A stretch of DNA of 64,000 nucleotides from Pseudomonas brassicacearum (GTDB lineage: Bacteria; Pseudomonadota; Gammaproteobacteria; Pseudomonadales; Pseudomonadaceae). Under the pieces are notes generated by a model. That model had not been told where the DNA came from. It did not search any database and was given only the letters and a program-made list of their open reading frames with translations. Where the stretch lies: positions 4,553,430 through 4,617,429 of the forward strand of contig NZ_CP007410.1 in assembly GCF_000585995.1 (NCBI RefSeq), read 5' to 3'. Below are positions 57,018-64,000 of this stretch, piece after piece. Within the stretch, counting starts at the first letter, position 1. Each line of letters begins with the position of its first letter. Made by a program: the position numbers and the translations under genes.

Positions 57018-57061
57018 CATAAAGCTGCTTTATGAACAAAACATGAAGCAAAAGCTTCATG
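57018..57061. promoter_or_regulatory. Paired palindromes CATAAAGC-T-GCTTTATG and CATGAAGC-AAAA-GCTTCATG
   Basis: Two perfect dyads with nearly the same half-site (CATRAAGC), at 57018-57034 and 57042-57061, centres about 25 bp apart. They lie between the 3' end of the lipoprotein gene (57133) and the 28-codon ORF. Four half-sites in such order suggest cooperative binding of two dimers of a regulator, which is not encoded alongside. Confidence 0.6.
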
Positions 57062-57132
57062 AATTAAACGTAGCACAGCGTCGGGAAATTACCGCGAGGA
57101 GGCTGGCAAGGGGTTAACCCTCGCCGAGCGCC

Positions 57133-57945
57133 TCAGGGAAGTGGCTGGATTGGCTCGGTCGGAGCCGGCAACGTACTGGGTGGCGGCGCAGTGATGGTTT
57201 CCGTCGCTGGCGCTGGCTCTGACGACTCGGGGGCAATCGGCGTCGACTCGGCTGGCGGGGCGATCGGCTCCGACACCGTCGGGGCGGTTTCGGCAGGTGC
57301 TGGCGCAGCTTGCGGCGCGGCAGCTTCAGGAGCAGGCGTCAACGCAGCCGGCTCGACCTTGGTTTCCGGAACGCCCAACTCGGTTTTTGGTTTTTCGACG
57401 TTCTCAACGGGTTTTTTCGCTTCTGGTGGCAGGAACAGTTCCACCAAGGCAAAGAATCGCTCGTAGAACTTGGCCGCCGACACGGTTTCGCTGGCGACCT
57501 TGACCATCGAATCATCTGACGAGCCGATCGGCATCGACACCGACCCCAACACTCCCACGCCCAGACTGGCGGAGTTATTGGTTTTCTTCAGCGCATAACG
57601 GTCCTGCAGGGCGTTGGCGAATATGGTCGCACGGTGCCCACCGCCGTCTTCGGCACAGACCAGGTTGAAGCTGATCTCCATGTGGGTTTCGCCGGTCTGC
57701 TGAAAGCTCTTGTGACCGCTGACCAGCTTCGCATCGCTGCTGGTAATGATGTAGCCCTGACTGAGCAACGCCCGGCGCCCGGCTTCACATGTCGCGGCAT
57801 CGCTCACTGGATAAGTCCGCGAGAACGTACCGGAATCATCGAAATTTTCATGCTCGTAAATGGCGGCTTTCTTGGACGAGCAACCGGCTGCGGCGGCCAG
57901 CGCCAATGCAAGCCCGAGGGTGCGCATGTGAGGTGATCTGAACAT
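57133..57945 (-). CDS. DUF2242-like lipoprotein with Pro/Ala-rich tail
   Basis: A 270-residue lipoprotein: signal peptide with lipobox AAAGCSSK (lipidated Cys22), a globular domain of about 150 residues (YPVSDAATCEAGRRALLSQGYIITSSDAKLV...) and a long Pro/Ala/Glu-rich tail from about residue 175. The globular part resembles DUF2242 lipoproteins; function unknown. The tail may span the periplasm or interact with peptidoglycan. The ATG at 57945 has AGGAT eight bases upstream. Confidence 0.8.
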   Translation of the reverse strand: MFRSPHMRTLGLALALAAAAGCSSKKAAIYEHENFDDSGTFSRTYPVSDAATCEAGRRALLSQGYIITSSDAKLVSGHKSFQQTGETHMEISFNLVCAEDGGGHRATIFANALQDRYALKKTNNSASLGVGVLGSVSMPIGSSDDSMVKVASETVSAAKFYERFFALVELFLPPEAKKPVENVEKPKTELGVPETKVEPAALTPAPEAAAPQAAPAPAETAPTVSEPIAPPAESTPIAPESSEPAPATETITAPPPSTLPAPTEPIQPLP

Positions 57946-58117
57946 TGAACATCCTGAGAAAAACAGTCCGGGCCGTATTGTGCAACAGAACACGGCTCGG
58001 CAGCGTGAAGTAATCACGACTAAAAGGGTGACCAGTCTACTGGGGGTTGTTGGCAGGAAAAAGGTGCGATTTCCACGGATCGACGAACATCCCGCCACTG
58101 GCAATAAGCAGATACAA

Positions 58118-58147
58118 AAAGACCCCGGCTTTTCGGCCGGGGTCTTT
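58118..58147 (-). terminator. Rho-independent terminator of ppiD
   Basis: On the minus strand AAAGACCCCGGC/GCCGGGGTCTTT forms a 12-bp stem with a 6-nt loop, followed by TT, 26 bp after the ppiD stop. Confidence 0.92.
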
Positions 58148-58172
58148 GCTTAACAGTAAGCCATCAAGGCAC

Positions 58173-60044
58173 TCAGAAACGCTTGATGTCCGCCTGGCTC
58201 TCCAACTGCTTGCGATAAGCCGCGAAGTCCTGCTGGCCGATACGAGAAGCGAGGTATTGACGGTACTGGGCTTTCTCTTCGTCGGTCGGTGCCGCCGCTT
58301 CATTCACGCCGTTCAGACGCACGACCACAAGACTGCCGTCGGGCAACGTCACGCTGGTGAATGTCGGCTTGTCTTTCGACTCGGGCTTGGGCATGCGGAA
58401 CAGTGCTTGCAGCACCGCCGGATCGATACCTTCCTGGTTGCGAGTGGCCGCTTCGCTGACTTTCCAGTTTTGGCCGGCGACAGGTTTATCCAGCGCAGTC
58501 TTGCCGTCACGCAGGCCGGCGATCAACTCATCGGCCTTGGTCTTGGCCGCCGCGCTGGCGTGCTCCTTGGACAGCTGGGTGCGAATCGCCGCAGCCACGC
58601 TTTCCAGCGGCATTTGCTCAGGCTTGCGGTGTTCCTTGGCGCGCAGCACCACGACGGTTTCCGGGTCCAGTTCGATGGCAGTGCTGTTGGCACCCTCATC
58701 CAGCACTTCCGGACTGAACGCAGCCGTCACCACGGCGCGGTTGGCGGCAATCCCCTCTCCGCCTTCGCGACCGAACGCTGCCGACGTGTGAACGGTCAGC
58801 TTCAAGTCCTGGGCCGGCTGCGCCAGGTCGGAGGCTTCGAACGAGGCGTCTTCCAGTTGCTTGGTCGCCTCTACGAAACGCTGCTCAACCTGTTGGGTTT
58901 TAAGCTCGCGGGTCAGCTTGTCCTTGAGACTGGCAAACGTCGGAACCTCAGGCGCTTCGACGCCCAGCAGCTTGATCAGGTGCAAACCGAAGTCGGTGCG
59001 CACCGGTGCCGAGACCTGGTCCTTGTTCAAGGCATACAGCGCCTTTTCAAACGCCGGATCGTAGACGCCAGGACCGGCATAGCCGAGGTCGCCGCCGTTG
59101 TTCGCCGAACCCGGGTCCTGGGAGAACTCCTTCGCCAGGGCTTCAAACGATTCGCCTTTGGCCAGACGGGCCTGGACTTCTTCGATCTTTGCCTTGGCCT
59201 GGGCCTCGGTGACCTTGTCGTTCACTTCGATCAGGATGTGCGCAGCCCGACGCTGTTCGGACAGATTCGCGATTTCTTTCTGGTAGGCCGCCTGCAGGTC
59301 TTCGTCCTTCACGCTGACCTGATTGAAGAAAGAAGCCTTCTTCAACTCCAGGTAATCGATGACCACCTGATCAGGCGTCATGAATTCCTTGGCGTGTTTA
59401 TCGTAGTAAGCCTTGACCTCGTCATCGGTCAGCTTCACGGCCGACGGGTCGACCTTGATGTTCAAGGTGGCAAAATCACGGGTCTGTTTTTCCAGGCGGG
59501 CGAATGCCAGCACCTGGGCATCCGTGACGAAACCGCTGCCTGCCAGACCGGCGCGCAGCTGACCGATCAGCATTTCCTGAGCCAGCATCTGGCGGAATTG
59601 CATGCGGTTGTAGCCCAACTGGCGAATCACTTGATCGAAGCGCTCAGGGCTGAATTTGCCATCGACCTGAAACTCAGGCGTTTGCAGGATGACCTGATCC
59701 AGTGCGGCTTCGGAGAACGCGAATTTCGCATCGTGTGCGCCTTGCAGCAACAGCTTGCGATCGATCAGGCCTTTGAGCGCCGAGTCACGCAGCATTTTTT
59801 CGTCCAGCAGGGAGGCGTCAAAATCCTTGCCCAGCTGTTGCATGAGCTGACGGCGTTGCATTTCGACCGCCTGGCTCAGCTCGTTCTGGCTGATTTCTTC
59901 GCCGTTGACCTTGGCCGCGTCATTGCTGTTCCGGGTGGCTTGAAAAATGGCATCGAAACCGGTCAACGCCATCAATGCGACGATAACCCCGATGATGGTT
60001 TTGGCAATCCAGCCTTGTGAATTGTCCCTGATATTCTGCAGCAT
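58173..60044 (-). CDS. ppiD: Periplasmic folding chaperone PpiD (SurA-like N-domain, parvulin PPIase)
   Basis: A 623-residue inner-membrane-anchored chaperone. A single helix at about 15-35 (WIAKTIIGVIVALMALTGFDAIF) is followed by the SurA-type chaperone region and a parvulin domain at about 265-360 (RAAHILIEVNDKVTEAQAKAKIEEVQ; GGDLGYAGPGVYDPAFEKALYALNKDQVSAPVRTDFGLHLIKL). It helps newly exported proteins leave the Sec translocon. Location next to hupB and lon is standard for the genus. Confidence 0.95.
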   Translation of the reverse strand: MLQNIRDNSQGWIAKTIIGVIVALMALTGFDAIFQATRNSNDAAKVNGEEISQNELSQAVEMQRRQLMQQLGKDFDASLLDEKMLRDSALKGLIDRKLLLQGAHDAKFAFSEAALDQVILQTPEFQVDGKFSPERFDQVIRQLGYNRMQFRQMLAQEMLIGQLRAGLAGSGFVTDAQVLAFARLEKQTRDFATLNIKVDPSAVKLTDDEVKAYYDKHAKEFMTPDQVVIDYLELKKASFFNQVSVKDEDLQAAYQKEIANLSEQRRAAHILIEVNDKVTEAQAKAKIEEVQARLAKGESFEALAKEFSQDPGSANNGGDLGYAGPGVYDPAFEKALYALNKDQVSAPVRTDFGLHLIKLLGVEAPEVPTFASLKDKLTRELKTQQVEQRFVEATKQLEDASFEASDLAQPAQDLKLTVHTSAAFGREGGEGIAANRAVVTAAFSPEVLDEGANSTAIELDPETVVVLRAKEHRKPEQMPLESVAAAIRTQLSKEHASAAAKTKADELIAGLRDGKTALDKPVAGQNWKVSEAATRNQEGIDPAVLQALFRMPKPESKDKPTFTSVTLPDGSLVVVRLNGVNEAAAPTDEEKAQYRQYLASRIGQQDFAAYRKQLESQADIKRF

Positions 60045-60115
60045 GCGTCCCCCAGAAACGGTTGAACTTCAAAATTAGGCAACCGTGGAGCGTGGGTAGA
60101 ATCCGGATAGAAGAA

Positions 60116-60137
60116 AGGCGCATCCGAGGATGCGCCT
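60116..60137 (-). terminator. Rho-independent terminator after the tRNA-like gene
   Basis: Ten-bp stem AGGCGCATCC/GGATGCGCCT with a 2-nt apex (effectively a tetraloop) and TTTCTT on the minus strand, ten bases past the CCA of the tRNA-like sequence. Confidence 0.85.
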
Positions 60138-60146
60138 TCTCGTAAC

Positions 60147-60221
60147 TGGCGGAGCGGACCGGGCTCGAACCCGCAAGCCCTGGCGTCACAGACCGGTAGC
60201 AACCGGTCGTATTACCGCTCC
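60147..60221 (-). tRNA. Degenerate tRNA-Asp-like gene with anticodon GTG
   Basis: Minus strand, 75 nt ending in encoded CCA. The acceptor stem GGAGCGG/CCGCTCC, discriminator G, the T loop TTCGAGC and the anticodon-loop frame CTGTxAC match tRNA-Asp. But the anticodon reads GTG (His codons; 60187-60189) instead of GTC, the D arm cannot form its stem, the anticodon stem has a C-A mismatch and the T stem a G-G mismatch. A competing hairpin GACCGG/CCGGTC covers the D arm. A rho-independent terminator follows. Probably a decayed or repurposed tRNA-Asp gene; a scanner may label it undetermined or pseudo. Confidence 0.55.
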
Positions 60222-60268
60222 GCTGCCAAGCCAGGCATGACCCCGACCCGGATAAACTCAATGAAACC

Positions 60269-60541
60269 TTAGTTAACGGCTTCTTTCAGTGCTTTACCAG
60301 CTTTGAAACCTGGCTTTTTGGCAGCAGCGATTTCCAGCGTCTTGCCGGTCTGCGGGTTGCGACCGATGCGAGCTGGACGATCGGTAACGGAGAAGGTGCC
60401 GAAACCAACCAGAACAACGGAGTCGCCAGCCTTGAGAGCGCCAGTGACGGATTCGATTACAGCGTCCAGCGCACGGCCAGCAGCAGCTTTCGGGATATCA
60501 GCGGATGCAGCGATAGCATCAATCAGTTCCGACTTGTTCAC
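60269..60541 (-). CDS. hupB: DNA-binding protein HU-beta
   Basis: A 90-residue HU protein: [26 protein letters not shown] start, the [26 protein letters not shown] arm with the DNA-intercalating proline, and the C-terminal helix. It bends and compacts DNA as an alpha-beta or beta-beta dimer. The start codon is GTG (60541) behind GGGGAC. Normal position downstream of lon. Confidence 0.96.
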   Translation of the reverse strand: MNKSELIDAIAASADIPKAAAGRALDAVIESVTGALKAGDSVVLVGFGTFSVTDRPARIGRNPQTGKTLEIAAAKKPGFKAGKALKEAVN

Positions 60542-60689
60542 TCTAAGTCCCCTTATATCTATTTGAGATGATTCTAAGTTTTTTTGGTGAAAGCAAAAAC
60601 GAGTGCTGAATGGCCTACAGACACTTAAGAGCCGCTTTATAACAAGGGCTCTAAAAAACTGTCAAGGAAGCCCCCCAGGCAAATGCGTA

Positions 60690-63086
60690 TTAATGCGTGC
60701 TAATTCTTTCCTTAGAGTCAGATTCTCGCTTTTCGTCCTTCGCGACTATCTCCGGAGCCACATCCGGCAAGGGCTCCGGCGCGTATTGCAGCGCAATTTG
60801 CAGGACCTCGTCAATCCATTTAACCGGTTTGATCTGAAGATCTTGCTTAATGTTGTCGGGAATTTCCTTCAGATCGCGGACATTCTCTTCAGGAATGATC
60901 ACAGTCTTGATCCCGCCACGGTGAGCCGCCAGCAATTTTTCCTTCAGGCCGCCGATAGCCAGTACCTGGCCGCGCAACGTGATTTCACCGGTCATGGCGA
61001 CATCGGCACGCACCGGAATCCCGGTCAGGGCTGATACCAGGGCCGTGCACATGCCTACGCCAGCGCTAGGACCGTCCTTGGGGGTCGCCCCTTCAGGCAT
61101 ATGGATATGGGTGTCGCGCTTCTCGTGGAAGTCCAGGGGGATGCCCAGGCTCCGGGCCCGGCTACGAACCACCGTCAGCGCCGCGGTGATCGATTCGACC
61201 ATCACGTCACCCAGGGAGCCGGTCTTGATCAGTTGCCCCTTGCCCGGCACCACAGCCGCTTCGATGGTCAGCAATTCACCACCCACTTGAGTCCACGCAA
61301 GACCGGTCACCTGACCAATCTGATCCTGCTGCTCGGCAAGGCCGTAGCGGAATTTGCGCACACCCAGGAAGTGCTCCAGCAGGTCCGCAGTGACCTTCAC
61401 CGAGAAGCGTTTTTCCAGCGCATGTTCCTTGACCGCTTTGCGGCAAACCTTGGCAATTTGCCGCTCCAGGCCACGTACACCGGCTTCACGGGTGTAGTAA
61501 CGGATGATGTCGCGAATCGCTTCCGCATCGAATTCCAGCTCGCCCTTTTTCAGGCCGTTGGCCTGGATTTGCTTGGGCGAAAGGTATTTGACGGCGATGT
61601 TGATTTTCTCGTCTTCGGTATAGCCCGGCAGACGAATCACCTCCATCCGATCCAGCAATGCCGCCGGGATGTTCATGGAGTTGGAGGTGCAAAGGAACAT
61701 CACGTCCGACAGGTCGTAGTCGACCTCCAGGTAGTGATCGTTGAAATTGTGATTCTGCTCAGGATCGAGCACTTCGAGCAACGCAGAGGCGGGATCACCA
61801 CGCATATCGCTGCCCATCTTGTCGATTTCATCCAAAAGGAACAGTGGGTTGCGCACGCCAACCTTTGTCATCTTTTGAATCAATCTTCCTGGCATCGACC
61901 CGATGTAGGTACGACGATGACCACGGATCTCCGCCTCGTCGCGCACGCCACCGAGGGCCATGCGCACAAATTTACGGTTGGTGGCGTGGGCAATCGACTC
62001 GGCCAGGGACGTTTTACCGACGCCGGGAGGACCGACCAGGCACAGCACCGGGCCACGAATTTTCTTCACGCGCTTTTGCACGGCGAGGTATTCAAGGATG
62101 CGTTCCTTGACCTCTTCCAGGCCGTAATGGTCGGCGTCGAGGATGTCTTCGGCACGAGCCAGGTCCAGACGCACCTTGCTCTGGGCTTTCCACGGCACCT
62201 GGACCAGCCAGTCGATGTACGAGCGTACAACGGTGGCTTCGGCCGACATCGGTGACATTTGCTTGAGCTTGTTGAGCTCGGCCTGGGCCTTTGCCAGCGC
62301 GTCCTTGGGCAGGCCAGCGGCATCGATACGCTTTTTCAGCTCTTCGATTTCGTTGTGGCCTTCGTCGCCATCGCCAAGCTCCTTCTGAATGGCCTTCATC
62401 TGCTCATTCAGGTAGTACTCGCGCTGGCTGCGCTCCATTTGCTTCTTGACCCGACCACGAATGCGTTTCTCGACCTGCAACAGATCGATCTCGCCGTCGA
62501 GCAATGCCAACACGTGTTCGACACGGGCCGACAGATCAATGATTTCGAGAATCTCCTGCTTCTGCTCGATCTTGAGGGCCATATGGGCCGCCATCGTGTC
62601 GACCAGTCGTCCAGGCTCGTCGATGCTGTTAAGCGACGACAGGACCTCTGCAGGCACCTTCTTGCCCAGTTGCACGTATTGTTCGAACTGAGACAACAGG
62701 CTGCGGACAAACACCTCTGATTCACGCTCGGGGGCATCCACCTCTTCGATCAGCGACACCTCGGCCCGGCAATGGCCGTCCACTTCACTGAAACGCTCGA
62801 CTGCACCCCGCTGCTCGCCTTCGACCAGGACCTTGACGGTACCGTCAGGCAGCTTGAGCAACTGCAGAACCGTTGCAATCGTACCTACGCGATAAAGTGC
62901 ATCCTCGCCGGGATCATCGTCAGCAGGATTTCTCTGAGCCAGCAGAAGAATCTGCTTGTCACCCGTCATCGCAGCCTCGAGGGCTTCGATGGACTTCTCG
63001 CGCCCCACGAACAGCGGGATAACCATGTGCGGATACACCACGACATCGCGCAATGGCAAGAGAGGCAATTCGATGGTTGTCTTCAT
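60690..63086 (-). CDS. lon: ATP-dependent protease Lon
   Basis: A 798-residue AAA+ protease of standard length. The N-terminal substrate domain ([27 protein letters not shown]), Walker [10 protein letters not shown] near residue 355, Walker [12 protein letters not shown], sensor segments and the C-terminal protease domain with the catalytic serine in [11 protein letters not shown] and the paired lysine downstream are intact. It degrades misfolded and regulatory proteins. A sigma-32-like promoter lies upstream. Confidence 0.97.
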   Translation of the reverse strand: MKTTIELPLLPLRDVVVYPHMVIPLFVGREKSIEALEAAMTGDKQILLLAQRNPADDDPGEDALYRVGTIATVLQLLKLPDGTVKVLVEGEQRGAVERFSEVDGHCRAEVSLIEEVDAPERESEVFVRSLLSQFEQYVQLGKKVPAEVLSSLNSIDEPGRLVDTMAAHMALKIEQKQEILEIIDLSARVEHVLALLDGEIDLLQVEKRIRGRVKKQMERSQREYYLNEQMKAIQKELGDGDEGHNEIEELKKRIDAAGLPKDALAKAQAELNKLKQMSPMSAEATVVRSYIDWLVQVPWKAQSKVRLDLARAEDILDADHYGLEEVKERILEYLAVQKRVKKIRGPVLCLVGPPGVGKTSLAESIAHATNRKFVRMALGGVRDEAEIRGHRRTYIGSMPGRLIQKMTKVGVRNPLFLLDEIDKMGSDMRGDPASALLEVLDPEQNHNFNDHYLEVDYDLSDVMFLCTSNSMNIPAALLDRMEVIRLPGYTEDEKINIAVKYLSPKQIQANGLKKGELEFDAEAIRDIIRYYTREAGVRGLERQIAKVCRKAVKEHALEKRFSVKVTADLLEHFLGVRKFRYGLAEQQDQIGQVTGLAWTQVGGELLTIEAAVVPGKGQLIKTGSLGDVMVESITAALTVVRSRARSLGIPLDFHEKRDTHIHMPEGATPKDGPSAGVGMCTALVSALTGIPVRADVAMTGEITLRGQVLAIGGLKEKLLAAHRGGIKTVIIPEENVRDLKEIPDNIKQDLQIKPVKWIDEVLQIALQYAPEPLPDVAPEIVAKDEKRESDSKERISTH

Positions 63087-63144
63087 GATTTCGCCTCTAC
63101 GGCGGCCACAAGGCCGGAAACAGATGGAAGTAAGCTTGAAACCA

Positions 63145-63173
63145 AGATGGGGGCAGCCTTGAAAAAAAACAAG
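63145..63173 (-). promoter_or_regulatory. Sigma-32-type heat-shock promoter of lon
   Basis: On the minus strand CTTGTTT (63173-63167) and CCCCATCT (63152-63145) are separated by 14 bp, close to the CTTGAAA-N11-16-CCCCATNT consensus. It ends 58 bp before the lon start. Confidence 0.65.
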
Positions 63174-63205
63174 CGCAAGACACGTCTAAAACGCGCTAAA
63201 AGAAA

Positions 63206-63223
63206 AGGGGCCCGAAGGCCCCT
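63206..63223 (-). terminator. Rho-independent terminator of clpX
   Basis: AGGGGCC/GGCCCCT stem with TTCG loop on the minus strand, followed by TTTTCTTTT, 24 bp after the clpX stop. It separates clpX from the lon promoter. Confidence 0.92.
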
Positions 63224-63246
63224 CCTTTGTTCCGGCAGCAGGACGC

Positions 63247-64000
63247 TTAAGCGTCCGGTGCGACCTTGGCAGTCGGCTCATTGTTTTCGTAGATATACAA
63301 TGGCTTGGACTTGCCTTCGATAACGCTTTCGTCGATCACGACTTTACTCACCTCGGACTGCGAGGGGATTTCATACATCGTGTCGAGCAATACGCCTTCC
63401 AGAATCGAGCGCAACCCACGAGCACCGGTTTTACGCTCCAGGGCACGTTTGGCAACCGATTTCAGCGCGTCGGAACGGAACTCCAGGTCGACACCTTCCA
63501 TTTCGAACAGCTTGGCGTACTGCTTGGTCAAGGCGTTCTTCGGCTCGGTCAGAATCTGCATCAACGCCGCTTCATCCAACTCGTCCAGCGTCGCCAGAAC
63601 CGGCAGACGACCCACGAATTCCGGGATCAGACCGAACTTGACCAAATCGTCAGGTTCGACTTCACGCAGGGACTCACCGACCTTCTTACCCTCTTCCTTG
63701 CTCCGAACTTCGGCGTTGAAGCCAATGCCGCCACGGGTGGAACGGTTTTGAATAACCTTTTCCAGACCGGAGAACGCACCACCGCAGATGAACAGGATGT
63801 TACGGGTGTCGACCTGCAGGAATTCCTGCTGTGGATGCTTGCGACCACCCTGGGGTGGAACGGAAGCGACCGTACCTTCGATCAACTTGAGCAAGGCCTG
63901 CTGCACGCCCTCCCCGGAAACATCCCGGGTGATGGACGGGTTGTCGGACTTGCGGGAAATTTTGTCGATTTCGTCGATGTAGACAATGCCCATCTGGGCT
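63247..64000 (-). CDS. clpX: ATP-dependent unfoldase ClpX, C-terminal part (runs off window)
   Basis: The last 250 or so residues of the AAA+ unfoldase partner of ClpP; the N-terminal zinc domain and Walker A lie outside the window. Visible are Walker [11 protein letters not shown], the [15 protein letters not shown] pore-2 region, the IGF loop that docks on ClpP ([10 protein letters not shown]), EFVGRLPV and the sensor-2 arginine in [10 protein letters not shown]. It unfolds substrates such as ssrA-tagged proteins for ClpP. Confidence 0.97.
   Translation of the reverse strand, partial: AQMGIVYIDEIDKISRKSDNPSITRDVSGEGVQQALLKLIEGTVASVPPQGGRKHPQQEFLQVDTRNILFICGGAFSGLEKVIQNRSTRGGIGFNAEVRSKEEGKKVGESLREVEPDDLVKFGLIPEFVGRLPVLATLDELDEAALMQILTEPKNALTKQYAKLFEMEGVDLEFRSDALKSVAKRALERKTGARGLRSILEGVLLDTMYEIPSQSEVSKVVIDESVIEGKSKPLYIYENNEPTAKVAPDA

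Noticed and set aside
58047-60020. 657-codon frame antisense to ppiD
   Set aside because: PpiD is clearly encoded on the other strand with normal length and terminator.
60630-60660. AGAGCC/GGCTCT hairpin between lon and hupB as the lon terminator
   Set aside because: On the minus strand the stem has a 13-nt loop and is followed by TAAGTG rather than a T-run, so termination is doubtful.

Overview
The window looks like chromosome of a fluorescent Pseudomonas (P. fluorescens group). This rests on the block clpX-lon-hupB-ppiD (63247-58173), a PrrF iron sRNA, a Crc-sequestering sRNA of the CrcZ/Y/X type next to the HMG-CoA lyase gene, a leucine catabolism (liu) cluster, AruF/AruG arginine succinyltransferase subunits, and many GTGGGAGC(G/A)(G/A)GCTTGCTCGCG REP doublets. 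Strain identity cannot be read from the sequence.

Layout. 1-1226: end of an amino-acid uptake locus on the minus strand. 1227-4467: accessory patch in which two inverted copies of a long dispersed repeat and several REPINs surround an intact IS256-family element; the element sits inside a structured RNA leader upstream of a small DUF3077/DUF6124-like gene that has lost its start. 4468-8993: rhodanese and GlxA/FtrA-type regulator (divergent), a FAD amine oxidase, and cobF with a histidine phosphatase. 9243-17544: an RpiR-controlled nitrogen-compound cluster (cysteine hydrolase, glutamine synthetase-like ligase, N-formylglutamate amidohydrolase, APC permease), then an aruF-aruG pair and an oxaloacetate decarboxylase-like gene. 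17811-29893: acyl-CoA dehydrogenase and LysR regulator, then leucine degradation split into liuR-liuE, the sRNA, a divergent acyl-CoA ligase and liuABCD, with palindromic LiuR-type operators. 29923-31261: an S24-type repressor lacking its catalytic serine, a divergent DUF6124 gene, a Fur box and prrF.

31551-35885: M14 carboxypeptidase, then cytochrome b561 and SrpA-type catalase divergent from an ECF sigma/anti-sigma pair. 36020-43803: IclR regulator and an operon combining a complete polyamine/opine-type ABC transporter with a three-part flavin/iron-sulfur dehydrogenase. 43898-49173: LRR-protein kinase, YebC-family protein, orphan short VgrG, second cytochrome b561 and a D-cysteine desulfhydrase-like enzyme. 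49252-50965: a tandem array of twelve near-identical 135-bp REPIN units. 50973-57945: fadH, DUF3422 membrane protein, a nitrilase-fold protein lacking Lys and Cys of its triad, an AraC regulator, a 28-codon ORF behind two paired palindromes, and a DUF2242-like lipoprotein. 58173-64000: ppiD, a degenerate tRNA-Asp-like sequence with anticodon GTG, hupB, lon with a sigma-32-like promoter, and the 3' part of clpX.

Most of the window is catabolic and regulatory. The most unusual items are the IS-split RNA leader, the REPIN array, the aberrant tRNA, the 28-codon ORF with paired palindromes, the LRR-kinase and the non-cleavable-looking S24 repressor. Functions are read from motifs and remembered family features; no database search was possible.
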